Positions 8,541 through 18,548 of a stretch of 64,000 bases of DNA are shown piece after piece. The position numbers and the translations under genes are program-made. The stretch is from contig JADJAE010000160.1 in assembly GCA_016704445.1 (NCBI GenBank), positions 1 to 64,000 on the forward strand. The letters are read 5' to 3'. This stretch comes from Deltaproteobacteria bacterium (GTDB taxonomy: Bacteria > Myxococcota_A > Polyangia > Polyangiales > Ga0077539). Within the stretch, counting starts at the first letter, position 1. Each line of letters starts with the position of its first letter. The notes below the pieces were generated by a model that had not been told where the DNA came from, did no database searches, and saw only the letters and a program-made list of their open reading frames with translations.

Positions 8541-8596
8541 GGGCGCACGCTATCACCTTGCAAGGCATCCCCCTCACGGGCGAGCGTGCCGTCCCG

Positions 8597-9488
8597 ATGC
8601 AGCGCCAATGGATCGCCGGGCTCTTCGTGCTGGGCTGGCTCGCGGGCTGTAGCGACGGGACGACGACGCCGCTCGATGCGGGCACGGACGTCCCCGTGGT
8701 GGTGGATGCCCTCGATGCTCCGTCGACGGTGGACGCTCCCGCGGTGGCCGACGCTCCCGCGGAGGACCTTCCCCCGGAGCCGGTGGACTCGGGGCGGGTG
8801 ATCCCTTCGTGTCCCTCGCCGGTGAACGGCGGCGATGGCGGGGTCGCGGTGCGAGGGCACGGGCACATCTTCGGTCCGAACGGGGGCCCGGTGCGCGACG
8901 CGGTGGTCACCGTGCTGGAGCACCCTGGATGGTGCGCTCGAACCGGCACCGATGGGGCCTATGCGTTCACGGGCTTCACCCCCGGCGAGCGGGTGACCCT
9001 GGAGATGCACCACGAGAACCACCGGCCCGTGCAGACCCCGACGCTGCTCGTCGCGCCCGAAGGGCCTCGAGCGCGTGGGCTTCCAGTCGCCCACCAACGG
9101 GATCTTCCGGGTGCTCGCGCAGTACCTCCGCATCACCCCGGAGCCGGACCGCTGCCAGATCGCGACGACGGTGGTCGCGGCGGCCTACCGCGGCACCTAC
9201 GACCCGGGTGGTCACGGAGAGGTCGGGGCGACGGTGACCATCGACCCGCCGCTGCCGGCCGCAGCGGGGCCTGTGTACTTCCGCTACCTCAGCCCGAGCG
9301 CGATCGTCCCGGCGAGGGAGCTCACGGAGACCAGCCTCGACGGGGGCGTGCTCTTCCTCAACGTGCCGGCGGGGGACTACGTGCTGAGCGCGCACAAGGC
9401 CGGGGTGCGCTTCAACCCGGTGGCGATCCGCTGTCGCGCGGGGATGCTGGTGAACGCCTCGCCCCCGTGGGGTCTTCAGGCGCAGTAG
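8597..9488 (+). pseudogene. Lipoprotein with carboxypeptidase-regulatory-like (Ig) domain, one-base frameshift
   Basis: The N-terminus MQRQWIAGLF leads to lipobox WLAGC and an Asp/Val/Pro-rich linker typical of myxobacterial lipoproteins. A carboxypeptidase-regulatory/CNA-B-like beta domain follows (GHIFGPNGGPVRDAVVTV, GTDGAYAFTGF). The frame breaks near 9064 where one extra C after GAAGGG separates LLVAPEG from LERVGFQSPTNG; removing it gives about 297 residues ending SPPWGLQAQ. The gene lies just upstream of a TonB-dependent receptor and may be a surface partner, which is inference. Confidence 0.8.
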
Positions 9489-9572
9489 AAGCGCGCTGAG
9501 ATCGCTGGAGCACCCTCAGCGCGCTCTCGTTTGGCGTGGAGCGCGCGGCCCGCGCGGTGCGATGTTCGGCCC

Positions 9573-11547
9573 GTGAGCCACCCGAAGAAGCACCGCGCCG
9601 ACCCGATGGTCGGTGGCCGCCGCGGCGGCGCTCGCCGTCGGTGCGATGGCGACGAGCGCCCGCGCGGACGACGAGGTCGACGAGGCGGTGATCCGCGCGC
9701 CGAGGACGGCTCCGGCGGAGACCCTCATCGGGCACGCGGAGATCGAACGCACGGGGGCGGTGACGCTCGCGGACGCGCTCCGCCCGCAGGCCGACGTGGA
9801 CACCCTCGGCGGCGGCAGCCCGGGCGCGGTGGGGCGGCTGACCCTGCGGGGATCGACCCCGGAGGAGGTGCTCCTGATGGTCGACGGGCTGCGACTCTCG
9901 TCGCGATCGAGCGCGGCGACCGTCGGCGGCGCCGATCCCAACATGATCCCCACGGCGATGGTGCAGCGGCTCTCGGTGCTGCGCGGCCCGTCGTCGGCGC
10001 TCTTCGGTCCCAACGCGGTCGCCGGGGCGATCGAGGTCACTACCCGCGCCCCGACGGTGCCCCTCGCATGGACCGGGAACCTCCAGCTCGGCGCGCTCGC
10101 CCCGCCTCTCGACGCCTCGGCACTCCCGAGGGTCGACGACGACGACGGCGATGACGGCGGCGGGGGTTGGTTTCTCGGCGGCCGCGGGCAGCTCACTGCG
10201 GCGACGCGGCAGGGCCCGCGCTTCGCGGTGCTGGGCGTGAGCGGCTCGGCCAACCGCGGCTGGATCCCCAACACCAGCTCGCACTTCTTCGACGCCACGC
10301 TGAAGCTCGGTCGGGTGCTCCCGGGCGGCGGGCTCACCCACGCGTGGGTCAGCACCTTCGACGCCGCCACGGGCGCTCCGGCGTGGGGCAGCCTGCTCGA
10401 CGCCGACATGTTCGACTTCGACGACCGGCAGGCCCGACGAGGGGTGATGGGCGCGGCGATGGCCCGGGTGGCGCTCTCTCCCCGCGACACCCTGGAGGCC
10501 ACGGTGGGCTCGCGGGTGCAGCGCACGCAGCTCTTCAACCCCGTGGGCGCCGACCTCGACGCCGGGGCCGAGCGCGCGGAGGACGAGCACCTCGCCAGGG
10601 AGCTCCAGGGCCGGGTGCGCTGGCAGCGCGCGATGGGAGGTGTCCCCGGCGCCCTCTCGGTCTCCGCCGAAGGGGGCCACGACCTGCTGGCGACCCGCAC
10701 CCTCGCTCGCTCCGCGTCCCGGGGCGCCCTCTCGGTGCGAGACCGGCTCGACCTCGGCCGGGGCGCCGTGCTCGACCTCGCGCTGCGCGCCGACCTCGAC
10801 GGGCAGTACGGCGCGCAGGTGTCGCCGCGCGTGGCGGCGGAGTGGTCGATGGGCCCGTCGCTGAGGGCCTTCGCGGCGGTGGGCCGGGGGTATCGCCCGC
10901 CGAGCTTCGCGGAGCTGGCGTGGCCGACCATCGCCTACGCGACGGCGGTCGGCGCGGCGCGAGGAGAGCGGGGCAACGACGCCCTCGCGGTGGAGACGGC
11001 GTGGGGCGGAGACCTGGCGCTGCTCGGCGGCGATCCGGGGGGGCGATGGACCTTCGCCGCGCGAGGGTTCGCGCTGCGCACCGAGGGGCTCATCCGCTGG
11101 GCGATCGACGGCGACGGCTTCTGGCGGCCCACCAACGAGGCCCTCGCGTGGCGCGCGGGAGGCACCGCCGAGGGGAGCTGGAGGCTGCACCCGCGGTGGA
11201 CCGTGCAGGCCTCGGCCACCTGGCAGACCACCGTCGACCAGAGCGGCGAGGAGCTCGCGGGGAGGCTGCGGTCGAGGGCGAGCGCGAGGGTGATCCACTA
11301 CGCGGCGGTGGGCTGGAGGGCGTGGGCCGAGGCGCTCTGGTTCGACCGCAACGGCGTCGACTCCGCCGGGCGCGCGTGGCAGGGCGTCTTCGTCAACGCG
11401 CGCGTCGGACGGCAGTTCGCGTCGGGGGTCGGGGTGTTCGCGATGGCGGAGAACCTGCTGGACCTCCGCTTCGAGACGGTGCGCGGCGTGCTCACTCCGG
11501 GGCGCACCGTGTGGATCGGCTTCGCCCTCGACGTGGACGAGGACTGA
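9573..11547 (+). CDS. TonB-dependent outer-membrane receptor (probable one-base frameshift in signal peptide)
   Basis: About 657 residues. The plug domain (TGAVTLADALRPQADVDT, LRGSTPEEVLLMVDGLR, LRGPSSALFGPNAVAGAIEV) is followed by a long beta-barrel ending VWIGFALDVDED. The main frame has only a GTG at 9613 giving a signal without a positive region. A GTG at 9573 reads MSHPKKHRAD, and removing one C at about 9603 joins it to RWSVAAAAALAVGA, a proper signal peptide. It imports a substrate (iron complex, cobalamin or carbohydrate; not determinable) using the inner-membrane energy complex. Confidence 0.88.
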
Positions 11548-11554
11548 CCGCGCG

Positions 11555-12073
11555 CTACTGGATCGCGTGCGTGGAGCGCAGGTAGCTCACGAGGAGCGTG
11601 AGGTCGGCGTCGGAGAGGCGCGTCGTGGGGATCGCCCTCATCCGGCGGTTGCCGTTGCGGATCAGCGTGCGCATCCGGGCCTCGGCCCAGCGCTTGTTGG
11701 GCGTGGGGCCCTCGTCCTCGTCGTCCTCGTGGCAGCGCGCGCACACCCGCTGGTACACCGCGCGCCCCTGCGCCACGGGGTTGCCCGCCGGGGCAGTGGT
11801 GGTCGCAGCCGCGGTCGTGGTCGCGGTGGTCGCGGTGGTCGCGGTGGTCGCGGGCGCGGCGGTGTCGACCGGGGTGGCGGCCCCGACGGCGCCGGCATCG
11901 GCGGCCTCGGGGGTCGCGGCGGTCGGAGCACCGGCGTCGGAGACCTCCACCGAGGTGGTGGTCGGGGGCTCCGTCGTGGTGACGGTCGGGGGAGCGGTCT
12001 GCACCGCGGGCGCCGGGGTCGAGGCGCAGGCCGCGAGCGAGAGGATCAAGGCCGGGAAGAGGAGTCGTCGCAT
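11555..12073 (-). CDS. Lipoprotein c-type cytochrome
   Basis: 172 residues with start ATG 12073 giving MRRLLFPALIL and lipobox LAACA. A low-complexity Thr/Ala linker (tandem GTGGTCGCG repeats at about 11815-11855) precedes a small cytochrome c domain with haem motif CARCH. The axial Met is probably in RRMRAIPTTRLSD, followed by LLVSYLRS. It is likely an electron carrier tethered at the periplasmic face. The converging receptor gene stops 7 bases away; the formylglycine-enzyme-like gene upstream is 52 bases away and probably cotranscribed. Confidence 0.9.
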   Translation of the reverse strand: MRRLLFPALILSLAACASTPAPAVQTAPPTVTTTEPPTTTSVEVSDAGAPTAATPEAADAGAVGAATPVDTAAPATTATTATTATTTAAATTTAPAGNPVAQGRAVYQRVCARCHEDDEDEGPTPNKRWAEARMRTLIRNGNRRMRAIPTTRLSDADLTLLVSYLRSTHAIQ

Positions 12074-12125
12074 GGCGGCGGACCTTACTTCGGCACCCTC
12101 CGCGGGAGGAAGCTTCGGGTTTCGC

Positions 12126-13367
12126 TCAGCCGCCGCCGACCACGGCGCGCGCTCGCACGCAGCGCATCCCGAGGATCGCGCTACGCGTCGCGGGCATGTA
12201 CGCGTCATCGCGGCTGGCGGCGCGCAGCAGGGTGACCGAGTCGGAGATCCAGCTCCCGCCCCGGATGGCGGGGTAGCCGCTCGCGCCGCGAGGGCAGTAG
12301 GGATCGCTCTGCGCCCTTCCTCCCCAGCAGCCCGGGTCGCTGTAGGGGGAGAAGGCGTCCGCGGTCCACTCCCAGACGTTGCCCGCGAGGTCGAAGAAGC
12401 CCGCCGTGTTGGCGAACTGCCCGACGCGGCGGGTGCCGCCGCCGTCGTCGCCGGGGCAGCGGCTCCACTGCGCGCGGTCGCAGCTCGCCGACGGGGTGGC
12501 CTCGCCCCAGGGGTAACCCCGGCCGAGGTTGAGGCCCGCGGCGAGGGTGTAGCGCGCGGCGAACTCCCACTCGGCCTCGGTGGGAAGGCGCCCGCCGTCC
12601 CACACGCAGAAGGCCTGCGCGGTAGGGTGATCGACGCAGTTGATCGGGTGGTAGTCGCGGCCCGGGGCGCCCCAGTTGCAGGCCCCCGCGACGCCTGGCT
12701 CGGCCACGGCGCCGGTCCATGGGACGAGCGCTCCGGGGTAGGCGAGGCGAGACGGAGGCGCCGGGTGACCCGCCTCCCAGAAGCGACGGAAGCGCGCCAC
12801 GGTGACCTCCGAGGCGTCCATGGCGAAGGCGCTCACGGTGATCATCCGCTGCACCGGCGCGGCGCGAAACGCCCCGGTGTCGCCCATCGAGAGCGGACCC
12901 CCGAGGAGGTTGACGATGCCGCAGCCGGACTCCGAAGCGGAGGGGCAGCTGCGCTGCGAGGGAGCGACGCAGACGCCACGGCCGTCGCAGGTTCCGCCGG
13001 GGCAGCGGGTGCCGAAGGGCGCGTCGTCGTTGGCGACGCAGCGGGCGACGGGGCCGGTGCAGCGGTTGACGCCGAGGCGGCACACGACGCCCGGGTCGCA
13101 GGCCGTGCCCTCGGGGCAGGGCGGCCCGAGGTCGACCGGGACGTCCACCACGACGGGGCCGCTGTCGAAGCCCACGTCGAAGCCCACGTCGAAGCCCGCG
13201 TCGCGCTCGGGCTGGGGGAGGTCCACGGGGACGTCGACCGAGCTGGCGTCGGCGCGGTCGCTGGGGCCGACGTCGTAGGAGATGAGCACCACACGCGCGC
13301 CACAACCGACGGAGCCGAGCGCGGCGCAGAGGCCGAGCAGACGAAGGGAAGCGGGAGCAGCGGCCAC
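12126..13367 (-). CDS. Lipoprotein with sulfatase-modifying-factor (FGE/SUMF1) domain
   Basis: 413 residues: signal with lipobox GSVGC, an Asp-rich linker containing the triplicated GFDV unit, Cys-rich stretches, then a SUMF1-type fold. Recognisable fold motifs are DASEVTVARFRRF, GGRLPTEAEWEFAAR, YPWGEATPSASCD, NVWEWTADAF and AIRGGSWISDS. Many bacterial proteins with this fold are not sulfatase activators but bind or modify other substrates; no sulfatase gene is seen here. The function is therefore open. Confidence 0.88.
   Translation of the reverse strand: MAAAPASLRLLGLCAALGSVGCGARVVLISYDVGPSDRADASSVDVPVDLPQPERDAGFDVGFDVGFDSGPVVVDVPVDLGPPCPEGTACDPGVVCRLGVNRCTGPVARCVANDDAPFGTRCPGGTCDGRGVCVAPSQRSCPSASESGCGIVNLLGGPLSMGDTGAFRAAPVQRMITVSAFAMDASEVTVARFRRFWEAGHPAPPSRLAYPGALVPWTGAVAEPGVAGACNWGAPGRDYHPINCVDHPTAQAFCVWDGGRLPTEAEWEFAARYTLAAGLNLGRGYPWGEATPSASCDRAQWSRCPGDDGGGTRRVGQFANTAGFFDLAGNVWEWTADAFSPYSDPGCWGGRAQSDPYCPRGASGYPAIRGGSWISDSVTLLRAASRDDAYMPATRSAILGMRCVRARAVVGGG
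13165..13200. repeat. 12-bp coding minisatellite, three copies
   Basis: Unit TCGAAGCCCACG repeated three times (last copy with one change), coding for the GFDV repeats in the linker of the SUMF1-domain lipoprotein. In-frame copy-number change is possible. Confidence 0.8.
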
Positions 13368-13381
13368 GGCGAGACCCTATA

Positions 13382-13401
13382 CCCCATCGCCCGCGATGGG
13401 G
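13382..13401 (-). terminator. Hairpin between FG-GAP gene and SUMF1-domain gene
   Basis: Perfect 8-bp stem CCCCATCG/CGATGGGG with a 4-base loop, between two minus-strand genes. It could end the FG-GAP transcript. There is no T run, and TATAGGGT directly downstream on the minus strand could instead belong to the promoter of the next gene. Confidence 0.4.
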
Positions 13402-13416
13402 GACCGGGAGTGAGCG

Positions 13417-15961
13417 TCAGGAGATGCGGGCCCGCAGGGGAGGGCGGGCGAAGGATGCGATGGCTCCGCCGAAGCTTCCGCTGCAGCGCTCGTCGGGCAC
13501 CGTGAGGATGATCGACGGAGTGAGCGGAGCGACGAAGGTGGCGCGCCCCGGGAAGACGAAGACCTCGCCGCTGCAGAAGTTGTCGCCGTCGTCGGGGGCT
13601 CCGACCGCGATGTCGTTGAAGCCGTCGCGGTTGAGGTCGCCGACGAAGCCGAGGCCCTGGCTGAAGCGCCCGTAGCCCTCCATCCCCGTGGGGGCGGCCG
13701 GCGCCGAGAGCACCGGACCGGGCACCATCCGACCCGATCCGCTGCCCAGGAACACCCGCGCGGAGTGGAAGCCGTTGCCCGCGATGAGGTCCGCGAAGCC
13801 GTCGCCGTTGACGTCGCCGAGGGCCGCCACGGGGCCGCCGAGGTTCTCTCCGTCGGTGATCGTCGCCGCCGTCGTCGCGAGGCCGTCGGCGGCGCCCATG
13901 AAGATCTGTAGCCCGGGCGCTCCGGTGGCGCCCTGCGAGACGACGGCCAGGTCGGGCCGCCCGTCGCCGTTGACGTCGCCGGCGGCCGCGACGGCGCTGG
14001 CTAAGCTCGCCCAGCGCGATGGTCTGCGTCGGGGTCGTCGCGATGCCCGTGGCCGAGCCCCGGTAGACCACCAGCGAGGAGCCGCCCTTGCTGCGCATCA
14101 GCACGACCAGCGAGTCGAAGGCAGCGCCCGGAGCGAGGCGACCGAGCACCGCGAGCCGATCGCCGAAGTCGCTGAAGGGATCGGGCGTGGTGATGGTCAC
14201 CGGGGTCGCGCCGAGGCCCGTCGCGCTCCCCAGGAAGACGTCCACGCCGGGGCGGCAGCCCTTGAAGCAGCTGAAGCCGACGGCGAGGTCGGAGTAGCCG
14301 TCGTGGTTGAAGTCGCCGGTGGCGACCCCTGTGCCGTAGCTGCCGATGACGACGCGGGTGCGCACGAGCCCCGTCGCGCCGAGCCCCGTGGCGCTGCCCG
14401 AGAACACATGGACCTGCTGGGCCATCGGGGCCGTGGCCACGAGGTCGGCGAAGCCGTCGCCGTTGAAGTCGCCCGCGGCGAGGTCGCGGCCGAGGGCGCT
14501 CATCGGAAGGGCGAGGGTGAGCGTCGTCGCGGGGCGCGCTCCCGGACCCGTGGCGCTGCCCGGGTAGAGCATCACCCGCTCGGTGCCGGGCTCGGACACC
14601 GCGAGGTCTGCGAAGCCGTCGCCGTTGACGTCGAGCACGGCGCCCGAGGACGCGTCGCCGGTGACCGCCCTCGCAGGGACCAGCACCTCCCAGGTCAGCG
14701 CCGAGGGTGCGATGCCCGCGTTGGGCCCTACCCGCCCGTAGGAGCGCCAGAAGTAGAGCCCGGGGGAGAGCGCTCCGCTGCGGGTGATGCGCGCGCCCGC
14801 GCCGACGAAGCGCTCGACCACCATCGTGCACGCCCGGTCGCGGCAGAGCTCGATGACCGCGCCGTCGGTGCCCGGCGCCAGGGCCACCTCGAAGACCACG
14901 TCGCGGTTGCCGTTGAGCGTGGAGAGCGACGCGGGCGCGACGAGCCTCGGCGCCGCGATGGGGATGCACCCCGAGGCGCTGCGAGAGAAGCCGGGGTTGC
15001 AGACGATGTCGCAGGCCGACGCGGCGCAGCTCGGCGAGGCGTTGGGGGCCGACGGGCACGCGTTGCCGCAGCGGCCGCAGTCGGTGGCGCTGGTGCGCGT
15101 GTCGACGCACGACTCGCCGCAGAGCGTGGTGCCCCCGGTGCAGCTCGAGGCGCAGGCGCCGGCGGTGCAGAGCATGCTGGCGGTGCACGCGTTGCCGCAG
15201 CGGCCGCAGTGGGTGGCCGAGTCGATGCGCGCCTCGCATCCGTTGGCGGCCACGCCGTCGCAGTCGTCGAAGGTGGCGTTGCAGCGCGCTCGCCCGCAGA
15301 CCCCGGCGGCGCACTGCCCCTGTCCGTTGACCACCGTGCAGGCCCGACCGCACGCGCCGCAGTGGGAGGCGTCGACGGCGAGCTCGACCTCGCAGCCGTT
15401 GGAGGCCACGCCGTCGCAGTCGGCGTAGCCCTGCTGGCAGCGGGTGCCGCAGCCGGTCGCGGCGCAGGTCGCGTCGGCGTGCGGGGCGCCCGCGCAGGCG
15501 TTGCCGCAGCGGCCGCAGTGGGCGATGGAGTCGGTGCGCGCCTCGCAGCCGTTGGAGGAGGCTCCGTCGCAGTCGGCGGCGCCCGCGGCGCAGGAGAGGG
15601 CGCAGGCGTTGGACACGCAGCGGAAGAAGGGGTTGATGACCTGGCAGTCGTAGTCCTGCTGGCACTGGGCGCGGCACACGCCGTCGAGGCAGGAGAGCCC
15701 GGAGGGGCAGTCGCTGGTGCGGTTGCACTGCGCCGCCACGGCGATGGCGTGGCAGGTGAGCACCCCGAAGCGGTCGCTCTCGCTGCATCGCTGCCCCGCC
15801 GCGCAGTCGCGGTCGGTGACGCAGCCGGTGCGGCAGTAGTTGCCTGCGCAGACGGCGCCCTCGTCGCAGTCGGAGTCGAAGCGGCACTGCCCCGCGGGGG
15901 GCTCGACGTCCGTGCATCCGAGCGCGACCGAGAGGAGCAGGACGATGGAGCGCAGTTGCAT
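13417..15961 (-). pseudogene. Cys-repeat and FG-GAP lipoprotein, one-base frameshift
   Basis: About 848 residues of a surface lipoprotein: MQLRSIVLLLSVALGC has lipobox VALGC. There follow Cys-rich segments (CRFDSDCDEGAVC), at least four repeats with HCGRCGNAC and DCDGVASNGCE, then about seven FG-GAP/integrin-like repeats with Ca-binding-type DVNGDGFADL motifs. The frame breaks near 14005, where one extra base follows TIALGEL; the other frame continues with ASAVAAAGDVNGDG. Likely surface-exposed adhesion or scaffolding. It diverges from trpS with a 60-bp gap. Confidence 0.88.
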
Positions 15962-16021
15962 GGCCGAGACGATACAACCGGGAGGGTGCATCGCGCGCGG
16001 CCCTGTTCTACCGTCGCGCGC

Positions 16022-17014
16022 ATGAAGCCACGCCTCCGCGCCCTCTCGGGCATCAAGCCCACGGGGACCCCCCATCTTGGCAACTACTTCGGCATGGTGC
16101 AGCCCGCCATCGCGCTGCAGGAAACCCACGACGCGTACTACTTCGTGGCCGACTACCACGCGCTCACCACGAGCCGCGACCCGGCGCAGCTGCGGCGCAC
16201 CAGCCTGGAGCTCACAGCGACCTTCCTTGCGCTGGGGCTCGACCCGAAGCGCGCGGTGTTCTTCCGGCAGAGCGACGTGCCCGAGGTGGTCGAGCTCGCG
16301 TGGCACCTGTCGTGCGTCACCGGGGTCGGGCTGCTGATGCGCGCCCACGCGTACAAGGCCGCGCTCGACAAGGGCGAGGCGGGCACCCTCTCCAGCGGAA
16401 CCTTCTTCTACCCGGTGCTCATGGCCGCGGACATCCTGCTCTACGACAGCGACGTGGTCCCCGTCGGGCGCGACCAGGTGCAGCACATCGAGATGGCGCA
16501 GGACATGGCCGGCCACCTCAACGCGATCTACGGCGACTGCCTCCGCCGCCCGGAGCCGCTGGTGGAGGCGGAGGTGCCGACCATCCCCGGGCTCGACGGG
16601 CAGAAGATGTCCAAGAGCTACCAGAACACCATCGAGGTCTTTCTCCCGGAGAAGGCGCTGCGCAAGCTGGTGAGGACCATCAAGACCGACACCCTCGGGC
16701 TCGACGACCCGAAGGACCCGACCACGGACAACGTCTTCGCCCTCTACAAGCTCGTGGCCTCCGCCGAGGAGGTCGAGGACATGGCCGCCCGCTACCGCGC
16801 CGGAGGCTTCGGCTACGGGCACGCCAAGGATCGCCTCGCCGACGCCCTCAACGCCCACCTCGCCGCGCCTCGGGAGCGCTACCTCGAGCTGCTCAAGGAC
16901 CCCTCCACCCTGGAGGACGTTCTCCAGGACGGAGCGCGCCGCGCCCGCTCCGTCGCCCGCGACACGCTCGAGCGGGTGCGTGAGCGGGTGGGTCTCCCCA
17001 GGCTGCCTCGCTGA
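16022..17014 (+). CDS. trpS: Tryptophanyl-tRNA synthetase
   Basis: 330 residues, normal length for TrpRS. Class I motifs are present: PTGTPHLGNYFG (HIGH type, about residue 13-24), GRDQVQHIEMAQDMA and GQKMSKS (about 195-201). It charges tRNA-Trp in the cytoplasm. A much longer open frame extends upstream but the ATG at 16022 matches the family N-terminus. It is intact, unlike several neighbours. Confidence 0.97.
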   Translation: MKPRLRALSGIKPTGTPHLGNYFGMVQPAIALQETHDAYYFVADYHALTTSRDPAQLRRTSLELTATFLALGLDPKRAVFFRQSDVPEVVELAWHLSCVTGVGLLMRAHAYKAALDKGEAGTLSSGTFFYPVLMAADILLYDSDVVPVGRDQVQHIEMAQDMAGHLNAIYGDCLRRPEPLVEAEVPTIPGLDGQKMSKSYQNTIEVFLPEKALRKLVRTIKTDTLGLDDPKDPTTDNVFALYKLVASAEEVEDMAARYRAGGFGYGHAKDRLADALNAHLAAPRERYLELLKDPSTLEDVLQDGARRARSVARDTLERVRERVGLPRLPR

Positions 17015-17044
17015 CCGCCGCGCCAGGAAGGCCGTAGACACCCC

Positions 17045-18538
17045 ATGCGCGCTCCCTCCCTCCGGACGCTCTCCCCCGTCGCCGCGTCGCTCTCGATGGC
17101 GCTCCAGGCGACGGCGTCCATCGCCCAGGAGATGCCTCCACCGCGACCACCGCCACCCGCGACCGCGACCCCCCCGGCGGACCTTCTCGCTCGCTCTCCC
17201 GAAGCCTCGCTGGACGACGGGGTGCGCCTCGCCGTGCACCTGCTGCGAACCCGCCAGACCGAGGACGCCGTCGCGGTGCTCGCTCGCATGGCCCAGGAGC
17301 GCGCGGTCGATGTGCGCGGCTACGATCCCGTCGCGGTGCTCTTCCGGCTGGCCAACGGCCGGGCGCGTCCAGGGACACCCACCGGCGGATCGTTGCCGCC
17401 GTCGGCCCCTGCGACCGCGGCCCCTCCAGCACCCCCTGCGCCTCCGGGCGAAGAGCTTCCGCCGCCTCCTCCCTCGGACGAGGCCGTCCGAGCGAGGGTG
17501 ATCGACGGCGTGGTCGAGCGACTCGCCCGCTGGGACGAGGCCGGGGCGAGGAGCTTCCTCTCCAGCGCGCTGGGCGATGCCCCCGTCTCCGGGCCCGACG
17601 GCGCGACCCTGCAGGCACTTCGGCTGCTCACCCAGGGCGGCGTCAGCACCATCGGCGGGCTCTCCGCGGGCTACTCCGCCACGCCTCGCTACGCGCCGAT
17701 GCAGCTCCTTCCCGACCGCCCCGCCGGGACCATCGAGGGCCTCGAGGTGCTCACGCTCTACTTCTCCATGGCCAGCTACGGGCTCATCCTCGGCACCTGG
17801 GGCGGGCTCGCGGCGACCGATGACAGCCGCTACGCGCTGCGCGTCGCGCTCCCGCTGACGGGCATCACCGCGGGACTGGTCGGCGCGATCGTGCTCGACC
17901 GCTCCCGCTCGGTCCGCCGAGGCCGAGGCTACGCGGTCAACTCGGGGCTGCTCCTCGGTACGCTCGCGGGCACCGCCGCGGTGGTCTACGCCGACCCCGA
18001 CGAGCCGGTGGACGGCTGGGGCTACGTGCTCGGCGCGACCACCCTCGGCATCGGCGCGGCGCTCGGCCTCTCCCACCTCGTCGACGCGCTCCCCGGCTCG
18101 GTGAACTACGTCACCTCCGCGGGCCTCTGGGGCAGCATGGTGGGCCTCTCGCTGAGCCTCGCGATCGACGGCGACGGCACCCGCGGGCAGACCATCGGCA
18201 GCGGCATGCTCATCGGCGAGGGCGTGGGCATCGTGCTCGCGATGCTCACCGCCGACGCGCTCAAGCCGACGCCCGCGCAGACCCGCTGGGCCGACGTGGG
18301 CGCCTGCGTCGGGGGGATGCTTGGCGCCTCGCTCGGCGCCGGATCGGACTCCGTGGAGGGCGTCGGCGTCGGCATGGCGGTGGGCATCCTGGCCGGCGGC
18401 GCCCTCGCGTGGTTCGCCGCGATGCCCAGCGAGGCCGACCGCTCGCTCTACCTCCAGCGCAACGCCTCGACGGATCTACCGCTTCGCTTCGGTGTCTCAC
18501 CGCTGCCGGGCGGCGGGCTGCTGCACGTCGGGATGTAG
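17045..18538 (+). CDS. Exported multi-pass membrane protein of unknown function
   Basis: 497 residues. A signal peptide (MRAPSLRTLS to AQE) is followed by Pro-rich linkers and a helical region, then about eight hydrophobic Gly/Ala-rich segments from residue 235 (SMASYGLILGTWGGL, ALPLTGITAGLVGAIVL, GLLLGTLAGTAAVVY and others). It follows trpS by 30 bases and may be cotranscribed. No catalytic motif or family was recognised; a membrane or pore-forming role is only inferred. Confidence 0.75.
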   Translation: MRAPSLRTLSPVAASLSMALQATASIAQEMPPPRPPPPATATPPADLLARSPEASLDDGVRLAVHLLRTRQTEDAVAVLARMAQERAVDVRGYDPVAVLFRLANGRARPGTPTGGSLPPSAPATAAPPAPPAPPGEELPPPPPSDEAVRARVIDGVVERLARWDEAGARSFLSSALGDAPVSGPDGATLQALRLLTQGGVSTIGGLSAGYSATPRYAPMQLLPDRPAGTIEGLEVLTLYFSMASYGLILGTWGGLAATDDSRYALRVALPLTGITAGLVGAIVLDRSRSVRRGRGYAVNSGLLLGTLAGTAAVVYADPDEPVDGWGYVLGATTLGIGAALGLSHLVDALPGSVNYVTSAGLWGSMVGLSLSLAIDGDGTRGQTIGSGMLIGEGVGIVLAMLTADALKPTPAQTRWADVGACVGGMLGASLGAGSDSVEGVGVGMAVGILAGGALAWFAAMPSEADRSLYLQRNASTDLPLRFGVSPLPGGGLLHVGM

Positions 18539-18548
18539 TCGCCGCCGA

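Noticed and set aside
8541..8596. yybP-ykoY manganese riboswitch upstream of mntP
   Set aside because: The gap is only 56 bases and none of the conserved riboswitch core sequence is present.
13688..16021. Plus-strand extension of the trpS frame
   Set aside because: The family N-terminus starts at 16022; the earlier part is the antisense of the FG-GAP gene and has low-complexity Arg/Ala/Gly composition.
12842..18076. A 1744-residue minus-strand open frame
   Set aside because: It is a composite: its middle is the real FG-GAP lipoprotein frame from 15961, and the parts before and after read across trpS and the SUMF1-domain gene in wrong frames, a common result of very high GC.
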